This document shows, piece by piece, positions 1 to 13,952 of a DNA stretch of 64,000 nt. The stretch is taken from contig NW_019211455.1 in NCBI RefSeq assembly GCF_002443255.2, positions 47,613,489-47,677,488 of the forward strand, read 5' to 3'. This DNA comes from Varroa destructor. Taxonomy: Eukaryota > Arthropoda > Arachnida > Mesostigmata > Varroidae. The stretch's first letter is position 1. Every line of letters begins with the position of its first letter. The position numbers and the translations under genes are program-made. The notes beneath the pieces are model-generated. The model was given only the letters and a program-made list of their open reading frames with translations. It searched no databases and was not told where the DNA came from.

Positions 1-3000
1 CACGTGTGGGTTCACAAAAAGAGCGAAAAACCCAGCAAGAGGTAGTTGGGCCTGACAATGACACCATCAGATGTGCGGTGGGTTGCTAATAGCCGACCGT
101 CGTTAACCATCACCAGACTAAACGGTAATGACCGCGCATAGCGATCATGGCCACATGAATGTGAACGTTTGTTGCGACGGTGACGCGTACAGCCTACATG
201 ACTAATAAATATCATTAGCGAATGGACACCGCAGAGCGTACGAAGAGTTAATCAAGTTAATAGACCGTAGCCCAGCTATGGTAATCACAAAAAGTCCCAT
301 TTCACGAAATTCGGACTGTCACTATTCCGAGCTTGCTGTTCCATGTAAGCGCTTTTTTTTTTCTCTTTTTTCGTGACATCGACTTTTCGGAGCTCTGATC
401 CGTCGTAAATCCGTGTTGGAGGCGACGCATCGTAGCCTGCTGCCTATAATATCTCAGCTTCCGTTTGTTTGTGACTCGTTCCAGCATTAGTACAGCCAAT
501 GTAGTAGTGAGTGGAAAAGGAAACCCGTCTGCAGATCGTGAAAGCAGAAACCCCATAAAATCACGATACCTAATGCCATCGTTTAGTCGGGACGATTACA
601 TGGCCAGTATATGTACTCGAATCGTTGACGTGATATTTTCGGAAAGCTCTATAGTGGAACAGCTGAAACTATAGAGCAAATTAAATAGTTCATAGACTGA
701 TATGAACATTGATATTCTGTAGCTTTTCTAAATTGTCTATCATATGAGCTCATTATTCAAATCAAAGATTGATACTTGAGTGGCTAGCGCAAAGGTCACA
801 TTTGGGTCGCAGTAAACTGGAAACGATCATGGGCGAAAAACGCGAAGTTGATTGCATCCGTCTGCCGTGCGTTTTCGGTCAACGAACGAACGATTTTAGA
901 ATAAGTACGGCCTGTAGCCGAAAGGGTTAGAAATTATTATGGAATAATCAAATATTATAGGATAATTCCCAGGCTTTAGGTTGGGAACTATTGTTAATGG
1001 CTTTTAAATTTGCAGCGTTGTTTCGGTATTTATTTTTATTTGTAAACGACTATGAGTGTTTCTATTAAGTTGAGGTTCAGTTAATCTGAAACGGCAACGA
1101 CCGTGCTAGAAGAGACTAACTTTGAAATGTGATTGTTCCTAATTCTGGTACGATATGCATCTACAGTTACCCGTACAATCCATGCTGCGATCTACATTAC
1201 GTCGTTATCTTGCCCGCTGACTTGTATATCTGCACACGTTTTCAGCGATTTCTGTTTTTACCAAATCGGAACGCCTTTTGTCTGTCCACTTGAGTGAATT
1301 GTTCGTCCGTTAAAATAAGCCGGTAAGAAGAAACAACGGCGGCCGAAGCCCGACACAAACCGATCCGGCAAACCGGAATTTCCTTCCGCCGGTACTTCGG
1401 TCTTTACCATTCATACTCACTTCTGACTGGTACGGCAACAGCACCCTGATTGTCCAGCTCAACAAATCACCCGGCTCGCTTCGACTAATGGTTCTTGTAG
1501 ATTTCTCCTAATTATTTGTATTAATATTAGTCTATGTAGCCCGTCCCAACGCGTTCCAATTTAGCCCCAACGACAACTGGCGATCTAATGAAGACCTCGT
1601 GACAAACAATAACTCCGAACCCTTCGGCTTGCTATACTACTCGCTCTTCGCTTACGACATAATGGAAAACGGCGAAAAAGCACATGTATGCTAGGACCAC
1701 AAAAGGATTTAAACAGATACTTGAATAGTAGTATACGCAGCAGAGCTCATACTAGTCGATAGCAAGAGATACAGGCTTCTATAATACACAGCCACGTTCC
1801 GGCGAGCAGAAGTTCTAGATATAAGCGTACCGGTGATTTCTGTCACTAATCAGCTTTCGTTTTGCCAACAGCCCTCGTATCTATCTTCCGGCTGATTAGT
1901 GCCGGTATACTGTGATTGCCCGTCAAAGATTGTCTGTGTGGCGGCGGAACACCAAATTCTGCTGTCAGAGGGTTCGAGGGCGGAAGGGGATCGAGCTAGA
2001 TCTAAAACTATCGGACGCTATTTTTAGATGTCCAAAAAAATAATTTCTCAACCATCGCGGCTAACGTCCGACGATGATATCGAATGCAACCCCAGTATCA
2101 AGTTGAACTTTGCCCGTAGCCCTTGTCATCAAGTCACAGCCTAAATTTACGGCGCGATCAGCGGCTAGCGCTAACTGGCCATCAGTGACCTATGCGGAAC
2201 ATATTTAAAAGTAAATCTGGGTAATGATGTAGGGAGTCCAATGCTATTATAGCTGGCCAACACGCTGAAGCTTGTTACACATAGGTATCTTCTAGACGCG
2301 GATAGTGAGCTGGAAACCAGAAAGACAGACGATTCAAATGCTCAAACGGTTAACCGATGGTTGTTAATACTGTGTGAGTAAATTTGTCTTTGAATGTATC
2401 GAAATGATGGAAACTGATTTAGCTTCCTACGAGTTCACCTTAGGAGATGCTTTTGCTCCAAAAAAAACAGACTGAAAAACAGAGCCAAAGTTAATACCAG
2501 TTTTATGAAAACTGAATTAATTTTTCAATTCTACGATGGTGACATACCTACATACTTAATTTTTTAACCAATAATAAAATCTATATTGGATTTTTCTTTA
2601 CCTAAGTGATACCTTATCAACGACACACTACCAAATGAGGTCTTGCACAAAGACTGGAGCTAAGAAATGGACACAATCGTATCAGTACGGTAAAAACAAC
2701 TGTTGCCCAGTGTAATTTGATTGTCTTGTAAATAAATAAAAAAAAAAAAAAAAAACGATGCAAGTCTTCGAAAATTATTTATTTAAAGAACGCGAAATAA
2801 ATGCCGCATCCTGTAGGCATGCCATCGAAATACGATCAGGTGGGGGTTCTGAGCACTGATGAGACGAGCCAAAGACCATATCAGACTTGCAATTGACCTT
2901 GGTATTACAACCATGCAGGTGATTCCTTGAGACGTATATAAGCGCGCACCTAATGATCAGTGAGTGCCTGTTGCTTATAACCGCTGGAAAATTTCTGTTT

Positions 3001-6000
3001 CAGACGCGGCTTACGTTGCTCCGATAGGGGTCGACACAATATAGTGACGTTCGAAACATATGCCGTTAAGACGATATTTTAAGGTTGGTGAAAGGATTCA
3101 TAGACGCCTGCTGAAATCGGAGGAAAATATCTTCATAGTTGACTTGACTGCCAGGGCGTCTTCGTGAACCCAGTGAATTTTAAAGGAATAGTTGTATGTC
3201 GGCTGTCTTCAACGTTCGTGTTCTCGTTATTCAATGAAAGTTTCCTTCACAATAAAAGTACAAGCGTATGTTATAAACACTTTTGGGCTAGATTTGACAA
3301 ATGAACTATTTGTAACTAGCATCCTCCTATCCGTTATCAGTTTCCACTCATTGATTTCAATGGCTATTTAGAATTCGTAGACGTTTCTGCCTCAAGCTAT
3401 TGGAGTCGTTCTTCATTTTTGAATTTTCTTCTATATGATATGCCGGTACATTGGAAGAATTCTCTTATTTCAACTGATGCATGGCAGTGGTCACATTTTA
3501 ATGATGATTCGTTCTGTTATCCTGTATCGGAAGAGTTTCGTCACGTTTGACAAAGGTATCTTTCCGTAGTGGGCCCGCTGATTCGTTGTCAAACGCTACG
3601 TTTTTAGACGTTTCCGCATCAGGCCTTATCTATCACCGAATGGCCGGATGGAGCACCATGATGGAGGTCAAAATCAAACCCGAAATTATAGATTACAACG
3701 ACACGTAGCTGATGTATCAATCTAAAGGTTCTGTGGGCGGAATTCGATGATTCGATCGTAAATTCCCAGTTGTATGACTTACGTTTCAGCACAAAGATGA
3801 CACGTGTCTCCTACTACCGGGCTACCTCTTCTATTTTGGCTAACACCAATGATTGATGATTCCTGTTTTCTAATTTGTCATCTTCCAAGATTCAACAGAC
3901 AGGATCTTCGGATCGCCGTTATTCTATTGAAGTCGATCTTGTTAGTAATTGAAGATCCGCCGCTAATCTATACGAAAAGGCTTAGTTAGTTCTAATAGAA
4001 GCGACGTTTCATAACAATTTCATTTGGATCGGCATATACAGATATGCTTTGGGAACATACGTAAACAGAACTTGTCAGATCCTCTACAACCTGCAACTCT
4101 TTAATCTTTTAGAAAACTAACGCAAATGCCAGTATCGCAGTCGCACACACAATATGTGTGTGTAACAGTGATCCTTACATGAAAAGCCCCTTTGAAGGAT
4201 ATAGCGTTGCTAACACGCTATTGCAATGGCTTTTGGTGACCAATAACTGCCCTGAGCAGTATCCTGGGCGAATGGGGCGGGCGCGCAGCTAGTAGGGAGT
4301 TGCTCAATCGTCGGATCGATGATATCGTTGGTTAGACAGCAAACGTATTTCTGTGTTTCGCTGGTAGTGCTAAAAATAAACCGCCATTAGTGTAAAGCGG
4401 AACAAGACATCAACACGAATATTTGTAGGGCACCGGCGCTGCAGCAATAGCCTGTATCATAACGATGACAGAAATTCTGCCATTGGCAGGCGATGCTTGC
4501 GTGATGACGTCTCACTACCCGGGGTCCAAACTACCGCCTCAAGCGGCTGCGGAACTAACAACAAGAACAGTGCGTTTCGGCTGCCACAGCGTGGTACTGA
4601 CAAAACTGTCATGGTAAAGCTCTGTTTACTTTCCGTTGAAGTACCCGTTACGGATAATGACAGGTGATCGGCATTAAGCTCACAAGCGAAGCGTTCACGC
4701 ATATCTCTATTCGTACGTGAATTTGTGCCTAAGTGGTATTCGTTGACCGTCGAAGCGCTGATTTGCACTCGTATCTTGAACTCGTCAGAAGGTTTTGTTG
4801 CCACACGTGTTATGAGGCGCGTATTCTTCTTCCCCGTAGATTAGCTCCACTAGGAACTCGATGATCGGTAGAAGAAAAGCGGGCTAACACGCCACTGGCA
4901 ACGCTGCAGCAATTACTGAATAATTTTTACACAAAAAGGATCGATTCATGACTCGTATTGAACGTAAGGCAGTCAGTCGACTGACAAAACGGGAAATCTC
5001 TAGGTATCCCAATCTGACCTTATCCTTGTTCAACCTATCGGTTGGTCGCTATATATGAATCATATCGTGTGCGCCTGGCTACCTAAAACCTTATTTGCTA
5101 ACTGTTGCCCAAGCCGTTATTGTATAACGCGACTGTAAACATCAGCTCATCACTCTCCCGTGCCACGGCTATGCCGCTCCCCCTATAACACCGATCGTAA
5201 GTACGGCTTTCACGAGAATCGCTCAAACATCAAAACATGAAACCCGTCGAAATGGAACGTCCGTTGACATTTCCCATTAGAGTAGATAGGCAATCGATAA
5301 AAAAGGAGACAAACAGATGAAGATGGCGCAAAATTTAGCATCACCGACAGTAACAACTGCCGCATCTTTAGCAACAACAGTTGCAACCCAATAACAAAGA
5401 ACCCCATAGCAACTGTCCATAGATAAATAAACGTCTACCATTTAGTAGCAACAAAAAAAGATAGACAAACATACACACACTAAGCAAACGCGAAAGGAAA
5501 ACAGACATACACAGGCACTGGCTCATGGCGAGGAGATGCCTGCAGCAATAGGTAGCAAGAGCCGAAGTGCCCTAAGAAGCTGCAACGGCTACACTTTCTT
5601 TCTCTGCATTCTGAAGTAAAGAAGGAAGGCCATCGGACGGCCTTGATCATGAAATGCCACTATCGTTACGATAGTCGCCACCAATGGCGCTAGCACACAT
5701 GTTCTCCTCTCTCTCAACACATGAGCCCCCCCCGCTTTGTTTTCGCCCATTTGCGCTTTCCTTTACGAAGCAAACCGCTGTTTTAAGCCAATTGATCCCT
5801 GCTGCCTGACAGCCTGGGTCTCTACATGCGTCCGTTCGTTTCGGGGACGTATATACTATACGCGTCTTCCGACTATACAAGGTGCGCGATCCTGAGTGAC
5901 GGTTCGACAACAGCACTATGAAGTGCTTCGGTGTCGCTCCCGTGTCGATGGCTATGGCGGCGACTGCGTCTGCTGTCTTACCGACTGGCGGTATTGCATT

Positions 6001-7771
6001 GCTGACATGCGGCGACTGTCACCTGTGTAGTTATTGTTGTACCTTCTAGCTTTTCCGCTTAGAAGTCGCAAAGCCGACGACAATGGTGATAGCACTGCTG
6101 CGATGTTACTGACATTGGTATGGCGTGGGTATAAGGCAGTAGCGGTCCAGGTTCGGCGAAGCTATTGCTTAAGTCGACCGGATGCCGGTTAACGCGTCCT
6201 GCTGTAGGGCAGCAGTACCTGACAAGCAAATTCAGTTATATGGAATGCTAGGCTGTCATCGGCTTTAACACGATGGTGGTGCTTATTGCGAAATTGGCAC
6301 GTGAGAATAGGCAGCACGAAGATGGACTGACAGAAGGAGGGATTGGGTAGGGAGTGTACGAAACGTTGAGAGTAGACGGGTAGACTGTGCTGCAGTGAGA
6401 TACAAATGCAAACTGACATGGTAAATACAAGGCTGTTAGAGTACGATAGATATGTCTTCTCCGCCAAAGCTGCGTCCGTTCGCATCGGACACCGTCGCTG
6501 CGCCATTAGCTCCGAGTAGATCTGCCATAGAGAGATGACTGTTTTTCACGTGTGACGGATAGTGCGTAAAGCCGAAAATAATTCTGTCTACTGAAAACCT
6601 CTAGTAGCGCCTAGCTAGAGTTATGCATTGTTAGAGGATATACTGTTTTCCATAGGCACTTATGACGTAGGGAATCTCTGCGATTAAAAAAAAAAAGCTA
6701 GTAACCACCTATTGAAAAAATCAGCAACAATTAGAATTCGATCTATTTTGACATCAGCTTATATGTTTCTATTGGTTTCTATCTAATAAAAAAAAAAATA
6801 TTGTAAACGATAACTAATATTGTCAGATTCGTATTACGTAATTTAGTGGAACTTTTTAACTAACGGTTATGTGAATTCAATATAATATATCAGCCTAGAT
6901 ATTATTGCCCTCCCAATACGACGGATATCTCTGCAATCGTTTTAATAAAGCCTCTTAACAAGTTAAAAAAGACACTTTATGAATATATGCATTGTAAATA
7001 TTTGTATAAACAGGGAACAACTATTTCAGTACCAATGTGGCGTTTTCGTCTACTTAGCGACAAATACATTAAGGGACAGCTGTCAATCGCCGATATACAT
7101 ACGTTATAGTAAACCGTACTACGATTCCAGGGCGGAGGATCCATAGCCAATAGCTCCGTAGCGGCTTTTCAACAAATCATTTCATTAAGGGAATCAGTGT
7201 ACGGCAAACTATTACAAAAGACTTATTGCAATTAAATATCGGTCTTATTTTATCTATTTTTCAAGATAGTCTGGGCACTAAACAAGATTCCCTGTCATTT
7301 ACTAGCCGTCTATAATGTTCTAACGCAAATAACCACCCCATGGACCAGACTTGCTTCCTCAACACTTGGTCCTCTCGTAACGACCCTGTTTCTGAAGGTT
7401 CGTTCGGCAGCGTACAGACAGAAGAGACAAAAACCTAAATACGATACGCTCTGCGGTACAGCAGACCAGCGAGATGTGGAATGGCGTAAAGTGACGCAAC
7501 GTATAATGACGGATACACAAATCAATCGATCAGCCAAAATTGCAGCTGCTATATTTGGAAAGCGGAGCGTGTTGCGTCAGCAGAATTCTTTGGATCACAC
7601 ATGATTAGAGTGTATCGTCAGCTGCGTTGTTGTGAGGCTCAATTGCTTCTTCGTTTGCGATTTTTTTTCGTAGACATTTAATATGGGGTTAACGCGTAGA
7701 TGATATCGTACCTGTCTTTAAGGTCCACTTTGCGTTTTTCAGGAATTGTCGCATTTGTAGTTGGGACTACA
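1..7771. other. Left-hand non-coding region, no gene recognised
   Basis: I see no exon chain here. Open stretches are short, lack convincing splice partners and match no family I know; the longest (4457-4804, minus, 115 codons) has no recognisable domain. The stretch appears less AT-rich than most intergenic DNA further right, judged by eye only. A run of 18 A residues at 2738-2755 directly follows AATAAA (2731-2736), as at the end of a retroposed transcript. The far right end probably holds the promoter and 5' UTR of the gene starting at 7772, since an acceptor-like TTTTTCAG lies about 30 bases before that ATG. Confidence 0.4.
2731..2755 (+). repeat. AATAAA followed by an 18-A tract
   Basis: The polyadenylation hexamer AATAAA runs almost directly into 18 A residues. 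This is the 3'-end signature of a retroposed RNA, or simply an A-rich microsatellite. No coding remnant or target-site duplication was recognised upstream. Confidence 0.3.
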
Positions 7772-10700
7772 ATGGCTGTAGTTGATACCCTTTGGCCCTC
7801 GAGATTCTCGACAATCCTCGAAGTCGATTACGACACCCCTTATCGGTGAGTCATTTAACAATCTCGTTTGTAATGTATATATATATATATATTCCTACTG
7901 AGATTATTTATATTGGCGAAAGCACACGGACGTGAAAAATGTTTCGATTTCTGGCACAGGCAAAAATAACATGATGGGTAATATGGGCCAGTGATAAAAT
8001 TAATTAGAGGGCTACATGTACATTAATTTGGATTGTTTTTTGTTTTTTTTCAATATGGGCTTACTTATAGCTTGGCTAAGGCCGAAAGCGCGAAGGCACA
8101 GAAAGGTACGTTATTATAAGTTTGGAACACAGGTAAACGCCAGCGTCTTATCTAATCGCCCCTGTAGCAGATTTTATATTGGTGTGTGAAATGAAAAGAG
8201 GTGGCAAGCTGTCCCGAATTCTAAGGTAATTTTTTCATAATGAATGCGTTATCTCTATCGGATGACACGCTTTGAATGAAGTAAAGCCCAGTTTCCCTTG
8301 TACGCCATCTTGCAACATTGTTACTCATGGCGTGTCACCTTGCAGACTCGAGAAATATAGCATCTACTAATCGGTGAAGTGTTTTAGTTTCATTGTTTGA
8401 AATCAATGTTTATAGAAAATCCTTTTACCGACTACCGATCCGGTATTGGTAAATCTCTTATTACGTAAGACTATTATTATTACTAGATTATTAGCATTTT
8501 CATTGTACTCCTTCTGACATCGACCTATCGGCTCAGGTTCTGAATGTGCACGCCCTCTTCTCATACACAAAAAGCACGTTAAATTGTACTTTCTTCTATG
8601 AAACGCTCCCTGATTGTAACCGCAAGAAAGTCGTCGCCTGGATGCTAAACGTCGACGCTCTATAAAAAAACAAAAAAAAGCGCCGATTGAAGATTTGCTC
8701 AAGCAAAACATCCCCTTCATTTTCTAATCATCTGAATATGATCAACGTATCATGATGCATTTTAGCTCTGAAATGCTTCGAAATTACGCAGCTCACGCGT
8801 TGAAGCGTGGCGTTTACCGTCCGTACGTGATGTTCACTAGCGAACATTCTCCGCCGCTGACTCATAATCTAGCACAGTATTATAAAAACATGTAATTTAC
8901 AACATCTCGTATATGTAAGAGCCACGAGCTTGCGTTTAATACGTGTTTACACTACACCACACGCTTGTTGTTGTCGCCGTAAAGGGGCGATGTGGAAATT
9001 TTCTCATCGCATCTGCCGCCAGTAGAATCGAAGAAGACCAGCGGGCCGATTGGGACAGCAACCCAGCAGCTACTTCAGCGCAGCGCAACTGCTCATAACC
9101 ATAGTGGGTGTATATTATATTCATGAAGACGAATCTTGCAGCCTAAAAAAATACAGATCTTACGTCATTGTCTTACACCGCAATGGCTACGGTATGCAAA
9201 TCTACAATGTGCGTGAGGTGCAACAATCTGCGACAAGACGATCTCCCTGTTTTTATTTTTATTGGTTCTGATACGTTGACATGCGGCAACAAGTCTGCTT
9301 CCCTATAACAGCAAAGAACTACAATAGGTGTGTTGAGAGTCGACACTGGTGATTGAGCTGTAGATTACTGAAAGCGTAGAGTCTTGCCAGGCAGGCGTTC
9401 AACAGGAAGATCTGCGTCAATTCTGTTATTAGAAAACGACTGGCGTGTTTGAACGATGTACTCTTTTGTTTACTAAGAAACTTTTATCCCATACGGAGTC
9501 ATTAACGAGCGTATTTACCACCAGAGCTTGCAACACGTGGGCCAATTGTTCACAGTTGTTTTTATCCATGTCGAATCCTCCAAAATCGCAATGAAAATCG
9601 TTGAATTTTCAATAAATAACGAGCTTATTATTCTGTGAATTTACAAAGTCAACATCCGTTCTACAACTGTTATCCGTTAACATTTTCTAATGGCCGAAAC
9701 CTATCAGTTATGCTTGCGACACAGATGGGACCTGTATTTGATGGGCTGCTAGTGAACCCTATTACAAACATTTAAGGAACCTCACCCTTCGCTTATTTAT
9801 TCGTTAAACTAGTACGATCGAGATTCGACATAAAGGAATTACTTCTACACTTGGGCCCTATTCAAGATGTGATTAGCATACCCGCCAACTAACCAAGATG
9901 AATTTCTTTTCCCGTCGCTGTTTATCTATCATAAATTTCAGTTATTTTGTGGGTCAGGGATATTCGAATTCACGGTGTCCGTCCCTCGTGGCCACCCCGC
10001 ATTCAACAATAACCGCTCGAACTTCGAAGGGTCAAGAGCAGCTCTTCAAGGTACTCGAGGTGCGAGATCGAGAAGCCCTCACAAAAGCGTACATCTAGCA
10101 TAGTTCTGTCGAAAAACCGTAGTCTAACTATTTAGCTAGTCTACCTATCTAGCTGTAGCCTAGCTATATAGTAGCCTAGCTATATAGTAGAAAGTGGTAG
10201 AGAGAATCGCCGACAATTTAACACACTAAAAATACGTTCTGTTAAGGAATATAACAATGCGATACCGCTATATCTAATTTGAATTACATAGGAAAGAGCG
10301 TCGAGGAAGTGAGTGAATGTTATTAAGAATATCCCGATATTTTTTGTGTGTCGTCCTATTTTCCGTATCGATAAAGTTGAACCTGTAAATTGGTCTAGAG
10401 GAAAATGAAAAAAGACTGGTCTGATTGAAATATCAATGTGTTAGGACTGGCTGTAATTCTAGGGTACTGCCCATAGACAACTTAAGCCTTATTATTACTG
10501 TTATTATATGTATATATCAGTCATTTTAGGTATTTCAAGCTTTTTGATGTTGTATTCATATACTTCCATTATATATACCTTTATATAATTTATAACGATT
10601 CTACTGCGCGAATCAAATATGGGTCTAGACTATTGCTCTAATTACTATATATAATTTACTATGTAGAAATTGGAAGACGAACTCTCGGAAATGTCGCCGT

Positions 10701-11361
10701 CAGAGTTCGGCGATGACAATTCCGAGTTCGGAGGGCGCGACAACGCAGCCTACGACGGTTCAAGCGAAGTCCTACCCTGTGGGTCGGGTTCAAGAGTTGG
10801 TGTATCACGAGCCACGGCTGGAGCTACCAGTTCGCGTGAGGAATCGCTTGCTGAGCGAAACGACACCAACGAACTCGGTGAAGAGTTTGAGATGGTTGAC
10901 GGAAAGCGCGCCATCACGCTACAGGTAGTGTTTAGCACAACGCCTAATGTTTCTCGTTGCTTTTATTAGTTGATTTCATGATATGAATATTATAGGGATA
11001 TACAACGTATTTACTTCGCCAGTAATTTAAACAAAATCCCATACGTTCAAACCCCGATGTTTGTTCTCAACGTACTTGGTACGCACCATTCACGCCCAGG
11101 TTACAGTTATAATATAAAAATAGTATTTAATTAATCATATCTAACATTATGATCAAATCACTCTATTAGCTGTCATATTATTTTTAGTTGTACTACCACT
11201 TGCCTTATCATTAGAGAAATGGAGGCGTTATTTTTTTTAATGATTTAATCCTAAACGCATTTGATATTCGTAAACGAGTAATCCCGGGTTCAGCGAGCCC
11301 CCCCCCCCCCCCAGTAACTGTGATAGCATTCAGGCGGGTAATAAACGTCCGCATACACGCA

Positions 11362-11392
<31 letters not shown>

Positions 11393-13952
11393 GCACGTCA
11401 CAAGCAGATTTTACGCATGTGAGTAGCTTACTTTTTTCAAAAATTGAAACTTGCACTTTCTACCGTGGTTGTACAATGAAGAAAGTCTCTCTATACGAAT
11501 CGGATTTATTAAATTTCTTTTATGTTTTGTGGTACCCGCAGGTTGGAAACTAGGGTACACGACTGTTTAATTCGATGGGCAAATCGCCTTTTTCGAAGCT
11601 ATTCAGGTATTGTGTCAAAGGGTCGATGTAATCTAAGCCAGGAAAAGTCGGAACCTAGAATAAGACCGAATCTAACGTCAATCATAATAGAGTTAAACTA
11701 ACGGTGTAACTGACGTCAACAGGAATTACTCTCGCGAACGTACGCGCTTACATCTATTCTGCAGCAGTGAATACACAGAAGTAAAAACAGCAACGTGAAA
11801 CATTAGGATTAGTAAAAAACATTTTCATTCCTCGAAAACATTCAAAGGACGAATAATTAACATCTCATCATTAACACAACAGTTACTACCTTATGCTATC
11901 ATTTCAGCGCGCTAGACTTAGTTCACTAAGACGAATGCGTCACTATTAATTAGCTGGACGACTACCAACAGGTTTCTGATGTACGTTTAACAGTGGTGAC
12001 GGTGACGATAATCAATTTGTTCTGAGAAGTAAAAGAAGTTTACAAAAGAACGGATCCGTCTGCTGAGGACTTGAAGAATTTGATTAACGTTATTTTTTTC
12101 CTAGCAACACCCTAAGTAACGATTTGTTTTCGACACCGTATAGCTAATACATAAAATAATTTGGCATCATAGAGGCATTCAAACATACGGCTATTGTTTA
12201 ATCGACTCACTAATGTACCGCACAGGCCAAAGCAGGACAGCAGAAGTTCGTATCCCAACTCAAAAAACGTGTATACAGAATCGTAAGGACCGCATTAAGG
12301 ACTTAACTCGTCACATGACAAATAACTTGCTTGAAAAATTGGCATCACCTCTACTCTTATTTCATTGCCATAACGGGTTACTTCCGTCTTTGAATCCTTT
12401 GTATTTTTTGAATAGATATCTTTATGGCGATTTTGTCGTGGAGTCGCTTGTGTCAATTTATCTAGGAATCGCCGACCAGGTTGAGCAGATCTGACAGGAT
12501 TGCTCGTTATTGGCCTGCGCTCTCTTGCGAAACAAGTTCTCAGTTATTGGTGATCGGCGGCCTATGTTGCTTTCTCGGACAAAAATACAATGCTTAATCA
12601 TAAAATATTGATTTCTTTGTTACGTATTGCTTTCGATTGTCAGATAGTCAAAAGATTTATAAATACTTTTCTTTTATACACTATGATGTCACAGGAAAAC
12701 ATTGACCGTGGCCCAAAAAACTATTTTTTTTTTATCAAGTCCAAGCCGTCAGATAGATCTTTGATGTTTTCTCACAAGATAACACAATACAAGATCTATA
12801 TCACTGAAATGTTTGACTTGTCCTGTTTTGCTCTGCAAAGAAAGCTTTTTCTTTGCTTTACTACTTCACCGTAACTCTTTTTCGTGTTCTACGCGTGATC
12901 CATAGGATTTCGGCAAATTTGCGAATCGCATGGCTACCGCAGCGCGAACTCAGAGCACACGCTTCGGTGTAGTAAATCGGCACCAATCATACGGCGGTAC
13001 GGGAGCATCTTCGCAACATTCGCGACTACAACCTGCTATGAGTCTTGTCCAGCGCGATAATGGAACAACTACAATTCAGATTAGCCATACGCTCTCAAGT
13101 ACGTACCCAGGCGATAACAGGCTGACCTTCAAATATTTGAAGCTTTACGTTCGGCATTGCTTCAGACAGAACCGAAAACCCCAGCCTTTATTGTGCTACA
13201 CCTTAGGCGTGTAAATAGGGGAAACCGTTCTCAACGTAGAGAGCACATATGATCCTAATTATCTTTGTCGTGGACATAGGTTGACAAAAATTGAGTTTAC
13301 CCTCAGCGAAGTTTATCTAAGTTAGATAATATTTCGCCAAAATGGCTCCTACGACAACGATCACAAGAAAATACACGATCTGTACGAGAAATAGCATTTT
13401 CGTATAATGATACGCAATTATACTATAGTTTTTTATTATTATTCAAGGAAAACCCAATCTACCACTTGAAATAATTAAATTGACCCTAGAAAAGAAGTTC
13501 AGAGTGCAGAAGCGTGATGTTGATGTCAGGGAAAAGTGTGACTACTTATAAACAAGTTGACGTATTGCGTTAAATGGGTATGACAGTAGCTGGGATCATA
13601 CCGTTGACCTAATTATAGACTGGACAGCTTTTGCCAATATTATACGCAGACACCACGCAGTGTTGAGTATAGGAGCCACGTTTTCGTAAAGTTCATTATT
13701 TTCATTGCTAATAGCTAGAAATCTGACCGTCAATGACGGGACCCTCCCTATTCTTCAGGGTCAGGTGACCCTGATACGACGGATGAGGGTCCTCGCGACG
13801 ACAAACTAGAGGTGGTCAAGGTAATGGAAACGGCGGCGAAACCTGTTGTCGGCGCAATGGCCGGGCCGTTATTGCCGGTAACGCGCGGCGATAATGAAGG
13901 GCATACATCAGACGGCGATACTGCTCAATCAGGCAGTGTCCACCCCGTATAA
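7772..13952 (+). CDS. Unrecognised protein, seven-exon model, about 297 residues
   Basis: Model: 7772-7845, 8071-8105, 9958-10050, 10677-10924, 12226-12282, 12906-13098, 13759-13952 (TAA). The parts sum to 894 bases (298 codons) and phases agree throughout. The first two exons and the last four have good GT donors (GTGAGT, GTACGT, GTAGTG, GTAAGG, GTACGT) and AG acceptors. The third exon and the acceptor at 10676 are weaker guesses; an alternative acceptor at 10666 also opens this frame. The product starts MAVVDTLWPSRFSTILEVDY, has an acidic Ser/Gly/Glu-rich middle (exon 4), a short basic segment (KFVSQLKKRVYRI, exon 5), then a Ser/Thr/Gln-rich low-complexity tail. I see no signal peptide, membrane span or catalytic motif and do not recognise the family. 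Exon 4 is also open in a second frame, so frame choice there rests on phase. A poly-C run and a CA repeat lie in intron 4. Confidence 0.42.
11298..11392. repeat. Poly-C tract and (AC)n microsatellite
   Basis: A run of 15 C residues occupies 11298-11312, and an uninterrupted AC dinucleotide run occupies 11371-11392 with imperfect extensions on both sides. Both lie in the proposed intron between 10924 and 12226. Confidence 0.9.

Noticed and set aside
4457..4804. 115-codon minus-strand ORF in the left region
   Set aside because: It has an ATG but no recognisable domain, no splice partner and no supporting neighbour; length is within chance for this less AT-rich stretch.
10713..10928. Second open frame through the exon at 10677-10924
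   Set aside because: It cannot be joined in phase to the following exon at 12226 using the strong donor at 10925; the acidic frame can.
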